A DNA stretch of 48,665 bases from DASWHF01 sp036393295. GTDB lineage: Bacteria > Pseudomonadota > Gammaproteobacteria > Acidiferrobacterales > UBA6901. The translations under genes and the position numbers were made by a program. Shown here one piece after another: positions 39,914 to 48,261 of the stretch. Numbering within the stretch: position 1 is the stretch's first letter; each line of letters opens with the position of its first letter. The notes beneath the pieces were generated by a model. The model did no database searches, was not told where the DNA came from, and saw only the letters and a program-made list of their open reading frames with translations. The DNA is taken from the NCBI GenBank assembly GCA_036393295.1, contig DASWHF010000154.1, forward strand, positions 1-48,665, given 5' to 3'.

Positions 39914-39934
39914 CGCCCGCGATCAACGCGGGCG
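39914..39934 (+). other. Perfect 8-bp hairpin after the 39514 gene
   Basis: CGCCCGCG pairs with CGCGGGCG around ATCAA, one base after the stop codon. No T tract follows, so it is more likely an mRNA 3'-end stabiliser or a weak stop than a full terminator. Confidence 0.45.
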
Positions 39935-40103
39935 CGTCCGTTGTGCCCCCACGATCCCTGCGCGCACCGGTCGTACGGCCATCGGTCCGCGACGACCGGG
40001 TTTGCGCGCGCCGCGGGCTTGCAGTATGTTGGCGCCTCCACCCCGGCGCCACGCCGTTCGGCGGCGGCGCGGCCAGCAAGGACCAGAAAGAAGGAGGTCT
40101 GTC

Positions 40104-41153
40104 ATGGAACGCACAGCCCGCACCGCCTCCGGGAATCCACGCCACCTCGCTGCCGGCGCGCTGCTCGCCGTGCTGGGCTGTGCGCTCCCGGCGGACGCGA
40201 ACACGCCGGCGGGTCCGGTCGAACGCACCGTCGAGTTCGTCTATGCCGTGCAGATCGAGCCGCCGCCGCCCGGCAGCGGGCCGATCGACGTGTACCTCCC
40301 GATCGCCAGCGACGGTCCGAATCAAGACGTGCTCGAGTTCCGCATCGACGCCGGCATTCCCGGCAAGCTCAAGACCGAAGCGCGATACGGCAACCGGTAC
40401 TGGCACGGACGGCTCGCCGCGCCCGCCGGCGAGCCGATCGGGATCGCGGTGCATTACCGCGTGCGCCGCAGCCAGTTCGAGCAGGACCGGCTCGGCCGCG
40501 GCGCGCGCGCCCTGAGCGCCGCCGAGCGGCGGCGGCTCGCGCCGTTCCTGCAGCCGAGCAAGCTGGTGCCGGTCGATCATCCGATCGTCAACCGGGTGCT
40601 CGCCGATATCGATCCGCCCAGGGATGCGCCGCTCGCCCAGGCGCGCGCCATCTACGATTACGTGGTCGACAACATGGAATACAAGAAGGTCGGCTCAGGC
40701 TGGGGAAATGGCGACACCTTTTGGGCCTGCAGCGAGAAGTACGGCAACTGCACCGACTTCCATGCGCTGTTCATCTCGCTGGCGCGCACCCAGGGGATTC
40801 CGGCACGCTTCGAGATGGGTGTCCCGCTGCCCGACGACCGCGGCGCCGGCACGGTCGGCGGCTACCACTGCTGGGTGCAGTTCCATCTCGGCGGCGTCGG
40901 CTGGTTCCCGATCGACGCGTCGGAGGCGCGCAAGCATCCGGGCAAGCGCGAGCTGTTGTTCGGCACCCAGCCGGCCGACCGCATCCTGTTCAGCATCGAG
41001 CGCGATCTCGATCTCGGTCAGAAGAGCGGGCCGCTCAATTACTTCATCTATCCGCATGTCGAGGTGAACGGCGCCCGGTACGACGCCGTCAGGACCGAGT
41101 TCCGCTACCGTGACATCCCGGTGACGACGCCGGCGGTGATCGGCGGGCTGTAG
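40104..41153 (+). CDS. Secreted transglutaminase-like protease
   Basis: This 349-residue protein has a signal peptide (about residues 1-33, hydrophobic core AAGALLAVLGCALPADA, cleavage after ADA), an N-terminal beta domain (35-150) and a transglutaminase-like core. The catalytic triad is Cys216 in YGNCTDFHALF, His255 in GGYHCWVQF and Asp271 in FPIDASE. In bacteria such proteins usually act as periplasmic cysteine peptidases or amidases. A strong AAGGAGG precedes ATG 40104. It is convergent with cobQ, 43 bases away. No operon partner. Confidence 0.9.
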   Translation: MERTARTASGNPRHLAAGALLAVLGCALPADANTPAGPVERTVEFVYAVQIEPPPPGSGPIDVYLPIASDGPNQDVLEFRIDAGIPGKLKTEARYGNRYWHGRLAAPAGEPIGIAVHYRVRRSQFEQDRLGRGARALSAAERRRLAPFLQPSKLVPVDHPIVNRVLADIDPPRDAPLAQARAIYDYVVDNMEYKKVGSGWGNGDTFWACSEKYGNCTDFHALFISLARTQGIPARFEMGVPLPDDRGAGTVGGYHCWVQFHLGGVGWFPIDASEARKHPGKRELLFGTQPADRILFSIERDLDLGQKSGPLNYFIYPHVEVNGARYDAVRTEFRYRDIPVTTPAVIGGL

Positions 41154-41196
41154 GCGCCGGATTGTTTTGATTGCCGCCCATTGCCGGGCGCCGCAT

Positions 41197-42741
41197 TCAT
41201 GGCGTCGTCTGCGCGCACCGCTGCGCCATTCCCAGCAGTTGCGTCAGCGCGCTCATGTCGAGGTGCGTCTGAACGGCATCCGCCAGGCGTTCGATCCCGG
41301 CCTCGCGCAGTGCGGGATAATCCGGCGTGTCGGGGCCTGGACCCAGGCCGGCCCAGGCGAGCAGCGCGTCGCAGGCGGCGCGCGACTCGAACACGCCGTG
41401 TACATAGGTGCCGAGAATGTGATCGTCGTCGCTGATCGCGCCATCGGTCGTTTCCGGTGCCCCACCGTCCGCGACGCGCGCCCATCCCTGTGCGTCGTCG
41501 TGACCTTCCAGGCGCACCGCCGGGCGCGCGCGTCCCGGACCTTCGGTGACGCCGGCATGAATCTCGTAGCCGGTGACCGCCGCGTCGGCGAGCACCAGCC
41601 GGCCCCGCAGGTTGCGCAGCCGCTTTTCGCGTTCCAACGTCGTTTCCACGTCGAGCAGGCCCAGTCCCAGGCTGCTGCCGGCCTCGCCCTCGAGGCCGTG
41701 GGGGTCGTGGATGGCCTTGCCCAGCATCTGGAAGCCGCCGCACAGGCCGATGAGCTTGCCGCCATAGCGCAGGTGCCGCCGGATGGCCCGTTCCCAGCCG
41801 TGCGCGCGCAGCCACGCGAGATCGGCGCGCACGGACTTCGATCCGGGAAGAATGACGAGATCGGCGGGCGGAATCGTCTCGCGCGGCCCGATGAAGCGGA
41901 AATCCACTTGCGGATGGAGGCGCAGCGGATCGAAGTCGGTGTGGTTGCTGATGCGCGGTAGCGCCGGCACGATTGCCCTGAACCGGGTTTTCTCCGGAAG
42001 CCGGGCAGGGTCGGGGGCGTGCGGCAGCACATCCTCGGCTTCCAGGTGCAGGCCGTGCAGGTAGGGCAAGACTCCGAACACCGGCTTGCCGGTATGCGCG
42101 ACCAGCCAATCGAGGCCGGATTGCAGCAAGCCGATGTCGCCGCGAAAGCGATTGATCACGAAGCCGGCCACGCGCGCCCGTTCGCTCTCGCTCAACAGGG
42201 CGAGCGTGCCGACCAGATGGGCGAATACGCCGCCGCGGTCGATGTCGGCGACGAGGATCACCGGGCAATCGACGGCTTCGGCAAATCCCATGTTGGCGAT
42301 GTCGCGGTCGCGCAGATTGATCTCGGCCGGCGAGCCCGCGCCTTCGACGACGATGACGTCATAGTCGCCGGCCAGTCGCCGGTAGGACTCCCGCACGGCG
42401 CGCCAGGCGATCCGCTTGTAGTCGTGGTAGTCGCGCGCGTCCATGTTGCCGATCGCGCGCCCGTGGACGATGACCTGGGCCCCCCGATCGGTGTTGGGCT
42501 TCAGCAGCACCGGGTTCATGTCGGTGTGGGGCGCGAGCCCGCAGGCCCGTGCCTGCACCGCCTGGGCGCGGCCGATCTCGCCGCCGTCAACGGTGACGGC
42601 GCTGTTGAGCGCCATGTTCTGCGGCTTGAACGGCGCCACGCGCAGCCCGCGGCGCGCGAGCACGCGGCACAGCCCGGTGACGAGCGTGCTCTTGCCGGCA
42701 TCGGAGGTCGTGCCTTGGACCATCAACGCGCGCGCACTCAT
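41197..42741 (-). CDS. cobQ: Cobyric acid synthase
   Basis: CobQ amidates four side chains of adenosylcobyrinate a,c-diamide, using glutamine and ATP, in cobalamin synthesis. The 514-residue protein has the N-terminal DRTGG-type amidoligase P-loop QGTTSDAGKST (about 9-19), FKPQNMALNSAVT, NPVLLKPNTDRGAQVIV, and a class I glutamine amidotransferase with Cys334 in GLCGGFQMLG and the His motif GTYVHGVFE. No other cobalamin gene or cobalamin riboswitch lies in the window. It starts 85 bases after senA on the same strand, so it may be read with it. Confidence 0.96.
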   Translation of the reverse strand: MSARALMVQGTTSDAGKSTLVTGLCRVLARRGLRVAPFKPQNMALNSAVTVDGGEIGRAQAVQARACGLAPHTDMNPVLLKPNTDRGAQVIVHGRAIGNMDARDYHDYKRIAWRAVRESYRRLAGDYDVIVVEGAGSPAEINLRDRDIANMGFAEAVDCPVILVADIDRGGVFAHLVGTLALLSESERARVAGFVINRFRGDIGLLQSGLDWLVAHTGKPVFGVLPYLHGLHLEAEDVLPHAPDPARLPEKTRFRAIVPALPRISNHTDFDPLRLHPQVDFRFIGPRETIPPADLVILPGSKSVRADLAWLRAHGWERAIRRHLRYGGKLIGLCGGFQMLGKAIHDPHGLEGEAGSSLGLGLLDVETTLEREKRLRNLRGRLVLADAAVTGYEIHAGVTEGPGRARPAVRLEGHDDAQGWARVADGGAPETTDGAISDDDHILGTYVHGVFESRAACDALLAWAGLGPGPDTPDYPALREAGIERLADAVQTHLDMSALTQLLGMAQRCAQTTP

Positions 42742-42826
42742 CGCGGAACCGTCTTCCGGGGAACCCGGGGCCGGGAGCGCGCGGAGTCCATGTCGGGGAT
42801 GGCGGGACCGTCAAATTCGGCGAGGA

Positions 42827-44125
42827 TCACAATGCGCAGGTCCGGAATCCCGCATAGATGTCGTTGCGCTCCGGCGTGAAGAAATTGCGCCAGGTGTTCC
42901 ACATCAGCCGCGACGGCGTCACCCAGCTGCCGCCGCGCAGCACCTTGCGCGTGCCGAACCACGGTTCCGAGTAGTCCTGGTACGGATCGGCGCTGAAGCC
43001 GGGGTAGGGCAGGAAGGTCGACCCGGTCCACTCCCAGACGTTGCCGAGCATCTGCCGGCAGCCGAAGGCGCTGTCGCCGGCCGGCAGCGCGGCGACGTCG
43101 ATCGGACCGCCGCAGGCCGCGTCGAGATTGGCGTGCGCGGCGGTCGGCGGCGCGTCGCCCCAGGGGTAGCGGCGCTTGGCCGGCAGGAGCGCCAAGCCGT
43201 CGGGCGACGGCGCGCAGGCCGCCGCCATCTCCCACTCGGCCTCGGTCGGCAGGCGCCGGCCGGCCCAGCGGCAATAGGCCTGGGCCTCGTGCCAGCCGAC
43301 ATGCACGACCGGCGCGTGCGGCGGCAGCGGTTGCCATGCATCGAAGCGGCGCTGCTCCCAGCCGGTGAGTCCCAGGCGCCAATAGACCGGCGCCCGGAGT
43401 TTCGCCTGCTCGCGCCAGGCCCAGCCGGCGGGGTCCCAGTACTCCTTGCGCCGGTAGCCGCCGTCGTCGACGAAGGCGGCGTACTCGCGGTTGGTCACCG
43501 GCGCGCGCGCAATGCGGAACGGCGCGACCTCGACCGCGTGCTCCCACTTCTCGTTGTCGAACACGAAGCCCTGATCGCGGGACGCGCCCAGCAGGAAGCG
43601 TCCACCCGGCACCGGCACGTCGTCCGGCAGCGGGCCGGCGTCGCCCGGCGCCGACTGCCCCGCCAGGCGCGGCGCCGGGTAGGCGAGCGTCTGGCGCATG
43701 GTGGTGAAGGCCTCGGTGTGCATGTCCTCGTGAAAAATCGTAAGCTGATAAAAGTACGCGTCCTCCGGCGTGAGCGGCCGCAGATCGAGGCGCGCGGCGA
43801 CGGCGTCGTAGACGCCCTGCATATAGCGGAGCGTCTCGCCGAAGCCGGGCAGCGGCAGGTCCCAGCGCACGTCGTGCGGGATCGCCGAGGAGTCGTAGAG
43901 CAGATCGGCGTCGCGCATGAGCGACGGCCGGCCGTCGCGGTGGCGCAGGATCCAGCGCTCGTGGAACCAGGCGACATGGCCGATCTCCCAACGCAGCGGA
44001 TTGACGATGGGCAGCCTCGGGCCCATGAGTTGCTCGGCATTGAGTCCCTCGACCAGCGCCAGCGTGCGCAGGCGCGCGGCCTTCATGTCGTCGAGCAGCT
44101 GGGCGGTGTTGGGAGTCGGGCTCAT
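42827..44125 (-). CDS. senA: Selenoneine synthase SenA-type (EgtB-like iron enzyme)
   Basis: This 432-residue protein is an EgtB homologue. The N-terminal DinB-like domain has iron-ligand histidines His50, His132 and His136 (GHVAWFHE and IFHEDMHTEA), with spacing nearly equal to EgtB. The C-terminal FGE-sulfatase domain shows PVTNREYAAFVDDGGY, GNVWEWTGS and VLRGGSWVTP. EgtB makes a C-S bond on hercynine; SenA uses a selenosugar to make the C-Se bond that leads to selenoneine. The adjacent SenB-type gene and selD support SenA over EgtB, but residues that decide the donor were not checked. It is divergent from senB across 134 bases. Confidence 0.82.
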   Translation of the reverse strand: MSPTPNTAQLLDDMKAARLRTLALVEGLNAEQLMGPRLPIVNPLRWEIGHVAWFHERWILRHRDGRPSLMRDADLLYDSSAIPHDVRWDLPLPGFGETLRYMQGVYDAVAARLDLRPLTPEDAYFYQLTIFHEDMHTEAFTTMRQTLAYPAPRLAGQSAPGDAGPLPDDVPVPGGRFLLGASRDQGFVFDNEKWEHAVEVAPFRIARAPVTNREYAAFVDDGGYRRKEYWDPAGWAWREQAKLRAPVYWRLGLTGWEQRRFDAWQPLPPHAPVVHVGWHEAQAYCRWAGRRLPTEAEWEMAAACAPSPDGLALLPAKRRYPWGDAPPTAAHANLDAACGGPIDVAALPAGDSAFGCRQMLGNVWEWTGSTFLPYPGFSADPYQDYSEPWFGTRKVLRGGSWVTPSRLMWNTWRNFFTPERNDIYAGFRTCAL

Positions 44126-44259
44126 GGTGCGCGGATGGAGTCGAGGTCAGGAGCGGGTATTGTGCAGGATTGTCGACCGATGAGTAATACCCCGGACAGT
44201 ACGCCGATGGCCGCGCCGCCGGCCGCCGCCGGCGCGCCGTCCTAGCGCCGCGACCGGCC

Positions 44260-45219
44260 ATGCGCATCCTGCTCGTCACCCCGGCACCGCCCGGCTCGCG
44301 CGCCGGCAACCGCGCCACCGCGCTGCGCTGGGCGCGCCTGCTGCGCAGCCTCGGGCACCGGGTTGCGGTGGCGGTGGACTATGCCGGCCAGCGCTGCGAC
44401 CTGATGATCGCGCTGCACGCCTGGCGCAGCGCCGACGCCATTCGCCGCTACCGCGCCGCGCGCCCGCGCGCGCCGCTGATCCTGGCGCTGACCGGCACCG
44501 ACTTGTACAAATTTTTCCGCAGCCACCCGAAGGTCACGCGCGCCGCGCTGGCGGCCGCCGACCGGCTGGTGGCGCTGCACCCGCTGGCGGTCGATGTGAT
44601 CCCCGGGGATCAGCAGCATAAGGTGCGCGTCATCCACCAATCGGCCCCGCCGCTGCCGCGCGGCCCGCGCCCGGCGCGGCGCGTCTTCGAGGTCTGCGTC
44701 ATCGGCCACCTGCGCGCGGAAAAGGACCCGTTCCGCGCCGCGCTGGCCGCGCGCCAACTGCCGGTCGATTCGCGTATTCGGGTCGTCCAGCTCGGCAAGG
44801 GGCACAGCGCCGACTGGGAGCAGCGGGCGCGCGCCGAAATGCGCGCCAATCCGCGCTACGTCTGGCGCGGCGAAGTGCGCGGCGCCGCGGTGCGCCGCTG
44901 CATGGCGCGCAGCCGCCTGATGGTGATCTCCTCGCGCATGGAAGGCGGCGCCAACGTCGTATCGGAGGCGATCGTCGCCGGCCTGCCGGTGCTGGCCTCG
45001 GACATCCCCGGCAACATCGGCCTGCTCGGCCAGGATTACCCCGGCTACTATCCGGTGGGCGACAGCGCGGCGCTCGCGCGCCTGATGCTGCGCGCCGAGC
45101 GCGACCCGAAGTTTTACCGCCGCCTTCAGGCCGCCGGCCGCGCCCGCCGGCCGCTGTTCACGCCGGCACGCGAGCGCCGGGCGTGGCGGGCGCTGCTGGC
45201 GGAGATCGAGACGTCTTGA
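44260..45219 (+). CDS. senB: Selenosugar synthase SenB-type glycosyltransferase
   Basis: This 319-residue GT-B glycosyltransferase resembles the TIGR04348 family, identified as SenB, which joins selenophosphate and a UDP-sugar to give a 1-selenosugar. Visible features are the N-terminal Rossmann start LLVTPAPPGSRAGNRATA, LILALTGTDLYKF, the C-terminal domain VCVIGHLRAEKDPFRAA and the nucleotide-sugar site MEGGANVVSEAIVAGLPVLAS with DIPGNIGLLG. There is no signal peptide. The gene is divergent from senA; SelD, which would supply selenophosphate, is encoded 590 bases downstream on the opposite strand behind a toxin-antitoxin pair. Confidence 0.88.
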   Translation: MRILLVTPAPPGSRAGNRATALRWARLLRSLGHRVAVAVDYAGQRCDLMIALHAWRSADAIRRYRAARPRAPLILALTGTDLYKFFRSHPKVTRAALAAADRLVALHPLAVDVIPGDQQHKVRVIHQSAPPLPRGPRPARRVFEVCVIGHLRAEKDPFRAALAARQLPVDSRIRVVQLGKGHSADWEQRARAEMRANPRYVWRGEVRGAAVRRCMARSRLMVISSRMEGGANVVSEAIVAGLPVLASDIPGNIGLLGQDYPGYYPVGDSAALARLMLRAERDPKFYRRLQAAGRARRPLFTPARERRAWRALLAEIETS

Positions 45220-45264
45220 CGCTTTGATGTCTTGACGCTAATCTTGACGCTGGAGGTCCCAGCC

Positions 45265-45498
45265 ATGAAGGAATCCAGCAAACGCTCCACTATTTACTTC
45301 GAACCCGATATTCACCGGGCGCTGCGGTTGAAGGCGGCCTCGACCCACCGTTCGCTCTCGGACCTGGTGAACGAGGCGGTTCGCCGCACCCTGAGGGAAG
45401 ACCAGGAGGATCTGGCCGCGTTCGAACAGCGCGTTGCCGAGCCGACGATCAGCTACGAGGCGCTCCTGGACGACCTCAAGGCGCATGGCAAGCTTTGA
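45265..45498 (+). CDS. Ribbon-helix-helix antitoxin (RelB-like)
   Basis: This 77-residue protein starts MKESSKRSTIYFEPDIHRAL and has the short strand plus two helices of ribbon-helix-helix repressors (IYFEPDIHRALRLKAASTHRSLSDLVNEAV). The tail (ISYEALLDDLKAHGKL) should wrap the toxin. It would bind its own promoter and neutralise the RelE-like toxin. The stop lies 14 bases inside the toxin gene, so translation is coupled. ATG 45265 is preferred over upstream in-frame starts. Confidence 0.88.
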   Translation: MKESSKRSTIYFEPDIHRALRLKAASTHRSLSDLVNEAVRRTLREDQEDLAAFEQRVAEPTISYEALLDDLKAHGKL

Positions 45499-45748
45499 GG
45501 TTCGCTTCAAACGATCCGTGGCCAAGGATCTGCGCGGCATACCGAACAGCGACGTAAAGCGAATCCTCAAACGTATTCGCGCCCTGGCCGGCGATCCGCG
45601 ACCGTCAGGGAGCGAAAAACTCTCCGCCCAAGAACGATACCGCGTGCGTCAGGGAGACTATCGGATCGTCTACGAGATCGTCGACGCCGAGCTTGTGGTC
45701 GTTGTGGTCAAGGTCGGCCACCGGCGTGAAATCTATCGGGGCGGCTGA
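45485..45748 (+). CDS. RelE/ParE-family toxin
   Basis: This 87-residue protein has the RelE/ParE fold: MASFEVRFKRSVAKDL, a helix IPNSDVKRILKRIRAL, GSEKLSAQERYRVRQGDYRIVY and a terminal VVKVGHRREIYR. The sequence RVRQGDYRIVYEI and HRREIYR carry the basic residues typical of ribosome-dependent mRNA cutters or gyrase poisons; the two cannot be told apart here. It overlaps the antitoxin gene by 14 bases. It ends 62 bases before the convergent selD stop. Confidence 0.9.
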   Translation: MASFEVRFKRSVAKDLRGIPNSDVKRILKRIRALAGDPRPSGSEKLSAQERYRVRQGDYRIVYEIVDAELVVVVVKVGHRREIYRGG

Positions 45749-45810
45749 CGGCGCAACCGGCTCATCCGCCCCCGGTCTTTCCTGACCGGATTGGGGAAGG
45801 GTGCGCGGCG

Positions 45811-48084
45811 TCAACCCAACCGGAGTTGTATCGATTCCTGTTGCGCGCCGCGCGGCACGATGTCGCCGACGATGCGCGCCTCGAGGTAGCCGAGGGTGTT
45901 GAGCGCCTGGATGCAGGCCGGCGCGCGCTCGCGCGGCAGGGCGGCGAGCAGGCCGCCGGAGGTCTGGGGGTCGAACAGCAGCGGATAGTTCGGGTGGCGC
46001 GCCGCCGCGTCGACATTGCGGATCGCGCGGCGCAGGCGCAGGTTCTCGGGGGCGAGCGAGCTGAACACGCCGCGCGCCACGGTCTCGGCGGCGCCGTCGA
46101 GGACCGGCAGGGCGGGGAGGTCGATCTCGGCGTCGACGTTCGAGGCGCGGATCATCTCGGCCAGGTGGCCGAGCAGGCCGAAACCGGTGACGTCGGTGAG
46201 CGCGTGCGCGCCGTGTTCGCGCAGGCAATCGGCGGCGACGCGGTTGGATTGCAGCATCATGGCGAGCGCGCCGTCGATCCAGCGGCCCTTGGCCAGACCG
46301 CGCATGTCGGCGGCGAACAGCGTGCCGGTCCCGAGCGGCTTGGTGAGGATCAGGACGTCGCCGGCCTGCATGCCGCCCTTGCGCATCAGCTTGTCGCGGT
46401 CGACCAGGCCGTTGACGCTCAGCCCGAAGCTCAACTCGGCGCCCTCGCTGCTGTGGCCGCCGACCAGCACCGCGTCGGCGGCGGTCAGTTCCTCCTGGGC
46501 GCCGGCGAGCAGCTCGTAGAGCTGCTGCTCGACCTTTTCCTCGACGCCATAGGGCACCACCGCCAGCGCCAGCGCGCTCTGCGCCTCGGCGCCCATGGCG
46601 TAGACGTCGCTCAAGGCATGGTTGGCGGCGATGCGGCCGAACAGGAACGCGTCGTCGACGAAGGCGCGGAAGAAGTCGACGGTGTGCACCATGAGCTTGT
46701 TCTCCGGCACCACGACCACCGCGGCGTCGTCGGGATCGCTCAAGCCCACCAGCACATCGGGGCGTTCGGCGCCCAGCAGCCGGGCGAGCACGCGGCTCAG
46801 GACCGTGCTGCCGACCTTGGCGCCGCAGCCGCCGCAGCGCATCGCCACGCTCGTGATCGCCTGGATCGCCGCGTCGTCGCCGGCGCCGGCGACAGGCGGC
46901 CCGGTGGTCGCCGCGGCCGCGCCCGGCATCGCCGGCAGCTCCTGGTACTGGCGCATCCAGCGCCGGTCGATCCAGTCCTTCCAGCGCCACAGGCGGCGGC
47001 CGGCGAAATAGAAGGCGCCGCGCGACGCCACCGCGTAGGCATCGCCGGTGCTGATCAGGCTCAGGAAGCGGCGTTGCGGGACGAAGCGCGTGAGCGGCAG
47101 CGCCAGCGCCGCGCGCCGCAGGTTGTCGGCGAGCGGCGGGCCGGCGCGCACCGCCATGACGCCGGCCTTGGGCCGCGGATGGCCGAGGACATGGGCGATG
47201 TCGCCGGCGGCGAACACGCTCGGATGCGAGGTCGATTGCAGCTGTTCGTTGACGGCGATGAAGCCCTGCGCGTCGGTGGCCAGGCCGGTGTCGGCGATCC
47301 ACGGCGCCGGCGCCGCCTGGGTGACCCAGATCAGCGCGTCATAGGGAAGGGCGTTGCCGTCCGCGAGCCGGATGCTGTCGGCGGTCACCGCCGTTGCCCC
47401 GGCCCCGACATGCACCTGCACGCCGCGCCGTCGCAGCACGCGCGCGAACTTGCGCCGCACCAGCGGGTTGTGGGTCGGCAGGATCTGCGCGGTATCGGTG
47501 ACCAGGTGGAACTCCGGCCCCCCGCCCGCGCCGGCGGCGCGTCGCTGCTTCAAGCGGTGCTGCAGCGCCAAGGTCAGCTCCACGCCGCCGGCGCCGCCGC
47601 CGACCACGACGATGCGGAACGGTCCGGTGGCCGCGAGCGCGCGTGCCTCGATGTCGGCCCAGCCCGCCAGGAAGCGGTCGATCGGCTTCACCGGCAGCGC
47701 GTACTGTTCGGCCCCGGGGATGCCGCTGCGCGCCGGGCTCGAGCCGATGTCGATCGACAGCAGGTCGAACGGCACCGGCGGCCGCTGCCGGCACAGCACC
47801 AGGCGGTTCGCGAGATCGAGGCCGACCGCCTCGGTGTGATACAGGCGCGCGCCGGCGAACTGCGCCAGCGGCCGCAGGTCGACATGAGTCTCGTCGTGAC
47901 GGTAATGGCCGGCGATGTAGCCGGGCAGCATGCCGGAGTAGGGCGTGTCGATGTCGCGGGTGATGAGCGTCAGCCGCAGGCCCGGCTCCGGGCGCATGCC
48001 GAAACGCTTGAGCACCGCCACATGGCTGTGACCGCCGCCGAGCAGGACCAGGTCCTTGCGTATGAGTCCGTCGGGATTTTGCAT
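45811..48084 (-). CDS. selD: NADH dehydrogenase-like FAD domain fused to selenide, water dikinase
   Basis: This 757-residue fusion has an N-terminal pyridine-nucleotide-disulfide oxidoreductase domain of the NDH-2 type (about 1-390; FAD motif LVLLGGGHSH near 13-22, NAD motif VVVGGGAGGVELT near 160, FAADIAH-like VFAAGDIAHVLG near 290). The C-terminal SelD (about 415-757) makes selenophosphate from selenide and ATP. Its active-site loop is CGGCGAKVG with Cys420 and Lys423; the second cysteine of the E. coli GCGCK motif is Ala. VYAMGAEAQSALA and TDVTGFGLLGHLAEM are other SelD marks. The FAD part may keep selenium reduced. It serves as the SenC-type supplier for senB. Confidence 0.93.
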   Translation of the reverse strand: MQNPDGLIRKDLVLLGGGHSHVAVLKRFGMRPEPGLRLTLITRDIDTPYSGMLPGYIAGHYRHDETHVDLRPLAQFAGARLYHTEAVGLDLANRLVLCRQRPPVPFDLLSIDIGSSPARSGIPGAEQYALPVKPIDRFLAGWADIEARALAATGPFRIVVVGGGAGGVELTLALQHRLKQRRAAGAGGGPEFHLVTDTAQILPTHNPLVRRKFARVLRRRGVQVHVGAGATAVTADSIRLADGNALPYDALIWVTQAAPAPWIADTGLATDAQGFIAVNEQLQSTSHPSVFAAGDIAHVLGHPRPKAGVMAVRAGPPLADNLRRAALALPLTRFVPQRRFLSLISTGDAYAVASRGAFYFAGRRLWRWKDWIDRRWMRQYQELPAMPGAAAATTGPPVAGAGDDAAIQAITSVAMRCGGCGAKVGSTVLSRVLARLLGAERPDVLVGLSDPDDAAVVVVPENKLMVHTVDFFRAFVDDAFLFGRIAANHALSDVYAMGAEAQSALALAVVPYGVEEKVEQQLYELLAGAQEELTAADAVLVGGHSSEGAELSFGLSVNGLVDRDKLMRKGGMQAGDVLILTKPLGTGTLFAADMRGLAKGRWIDGALAMMLQSNRVAADCLREHGAHALTDVTGFGLLGHLAEMIRASNVDAEIDLPALPVLDGAAETVARGVFSSLAPENLRLRRAIRNVDAAARHPNYPLLFDPQTSGGLLAALPRERAPACIQALNTLGYLEARIVGDIVPRGAQQESIQLRLG

Positions 48085-48189
48085 GGCGGGGCGGGAGTCG
48101 GCGCGGAATATTCGGGCAATGTTCCCATACCTGTCAGTCCCTCACAACCGCCGCGCCGCCCGCGATATCGGGCCGGCCGGGCGTGTGGA

Positions 48190-48195
48190 TATAAT
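48190..48195 (+). promoter_or_regulatory. Candidate -10 element of putA
   Basis: TATAAT lies 66 bases before the putA ATG and just before a 20-codon frame (48203-48265) whose stop overlaps that ATG. No clear -35 hexamer is seen. Confidence 0.45.
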
Positions 48196-48261
48196 GGTCG
48201 GCATGAACGGAAGCGCCATCCCGACTCCCCGCCCCGGCATCTGCGGGCCGGAGACGGAACG

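Noticed and set aside
42742..42826. Cobalamin riboswitch upstream of cobQ
   Set aside because: The 85-base spacer is too short and shows no B12-box-like sequence.
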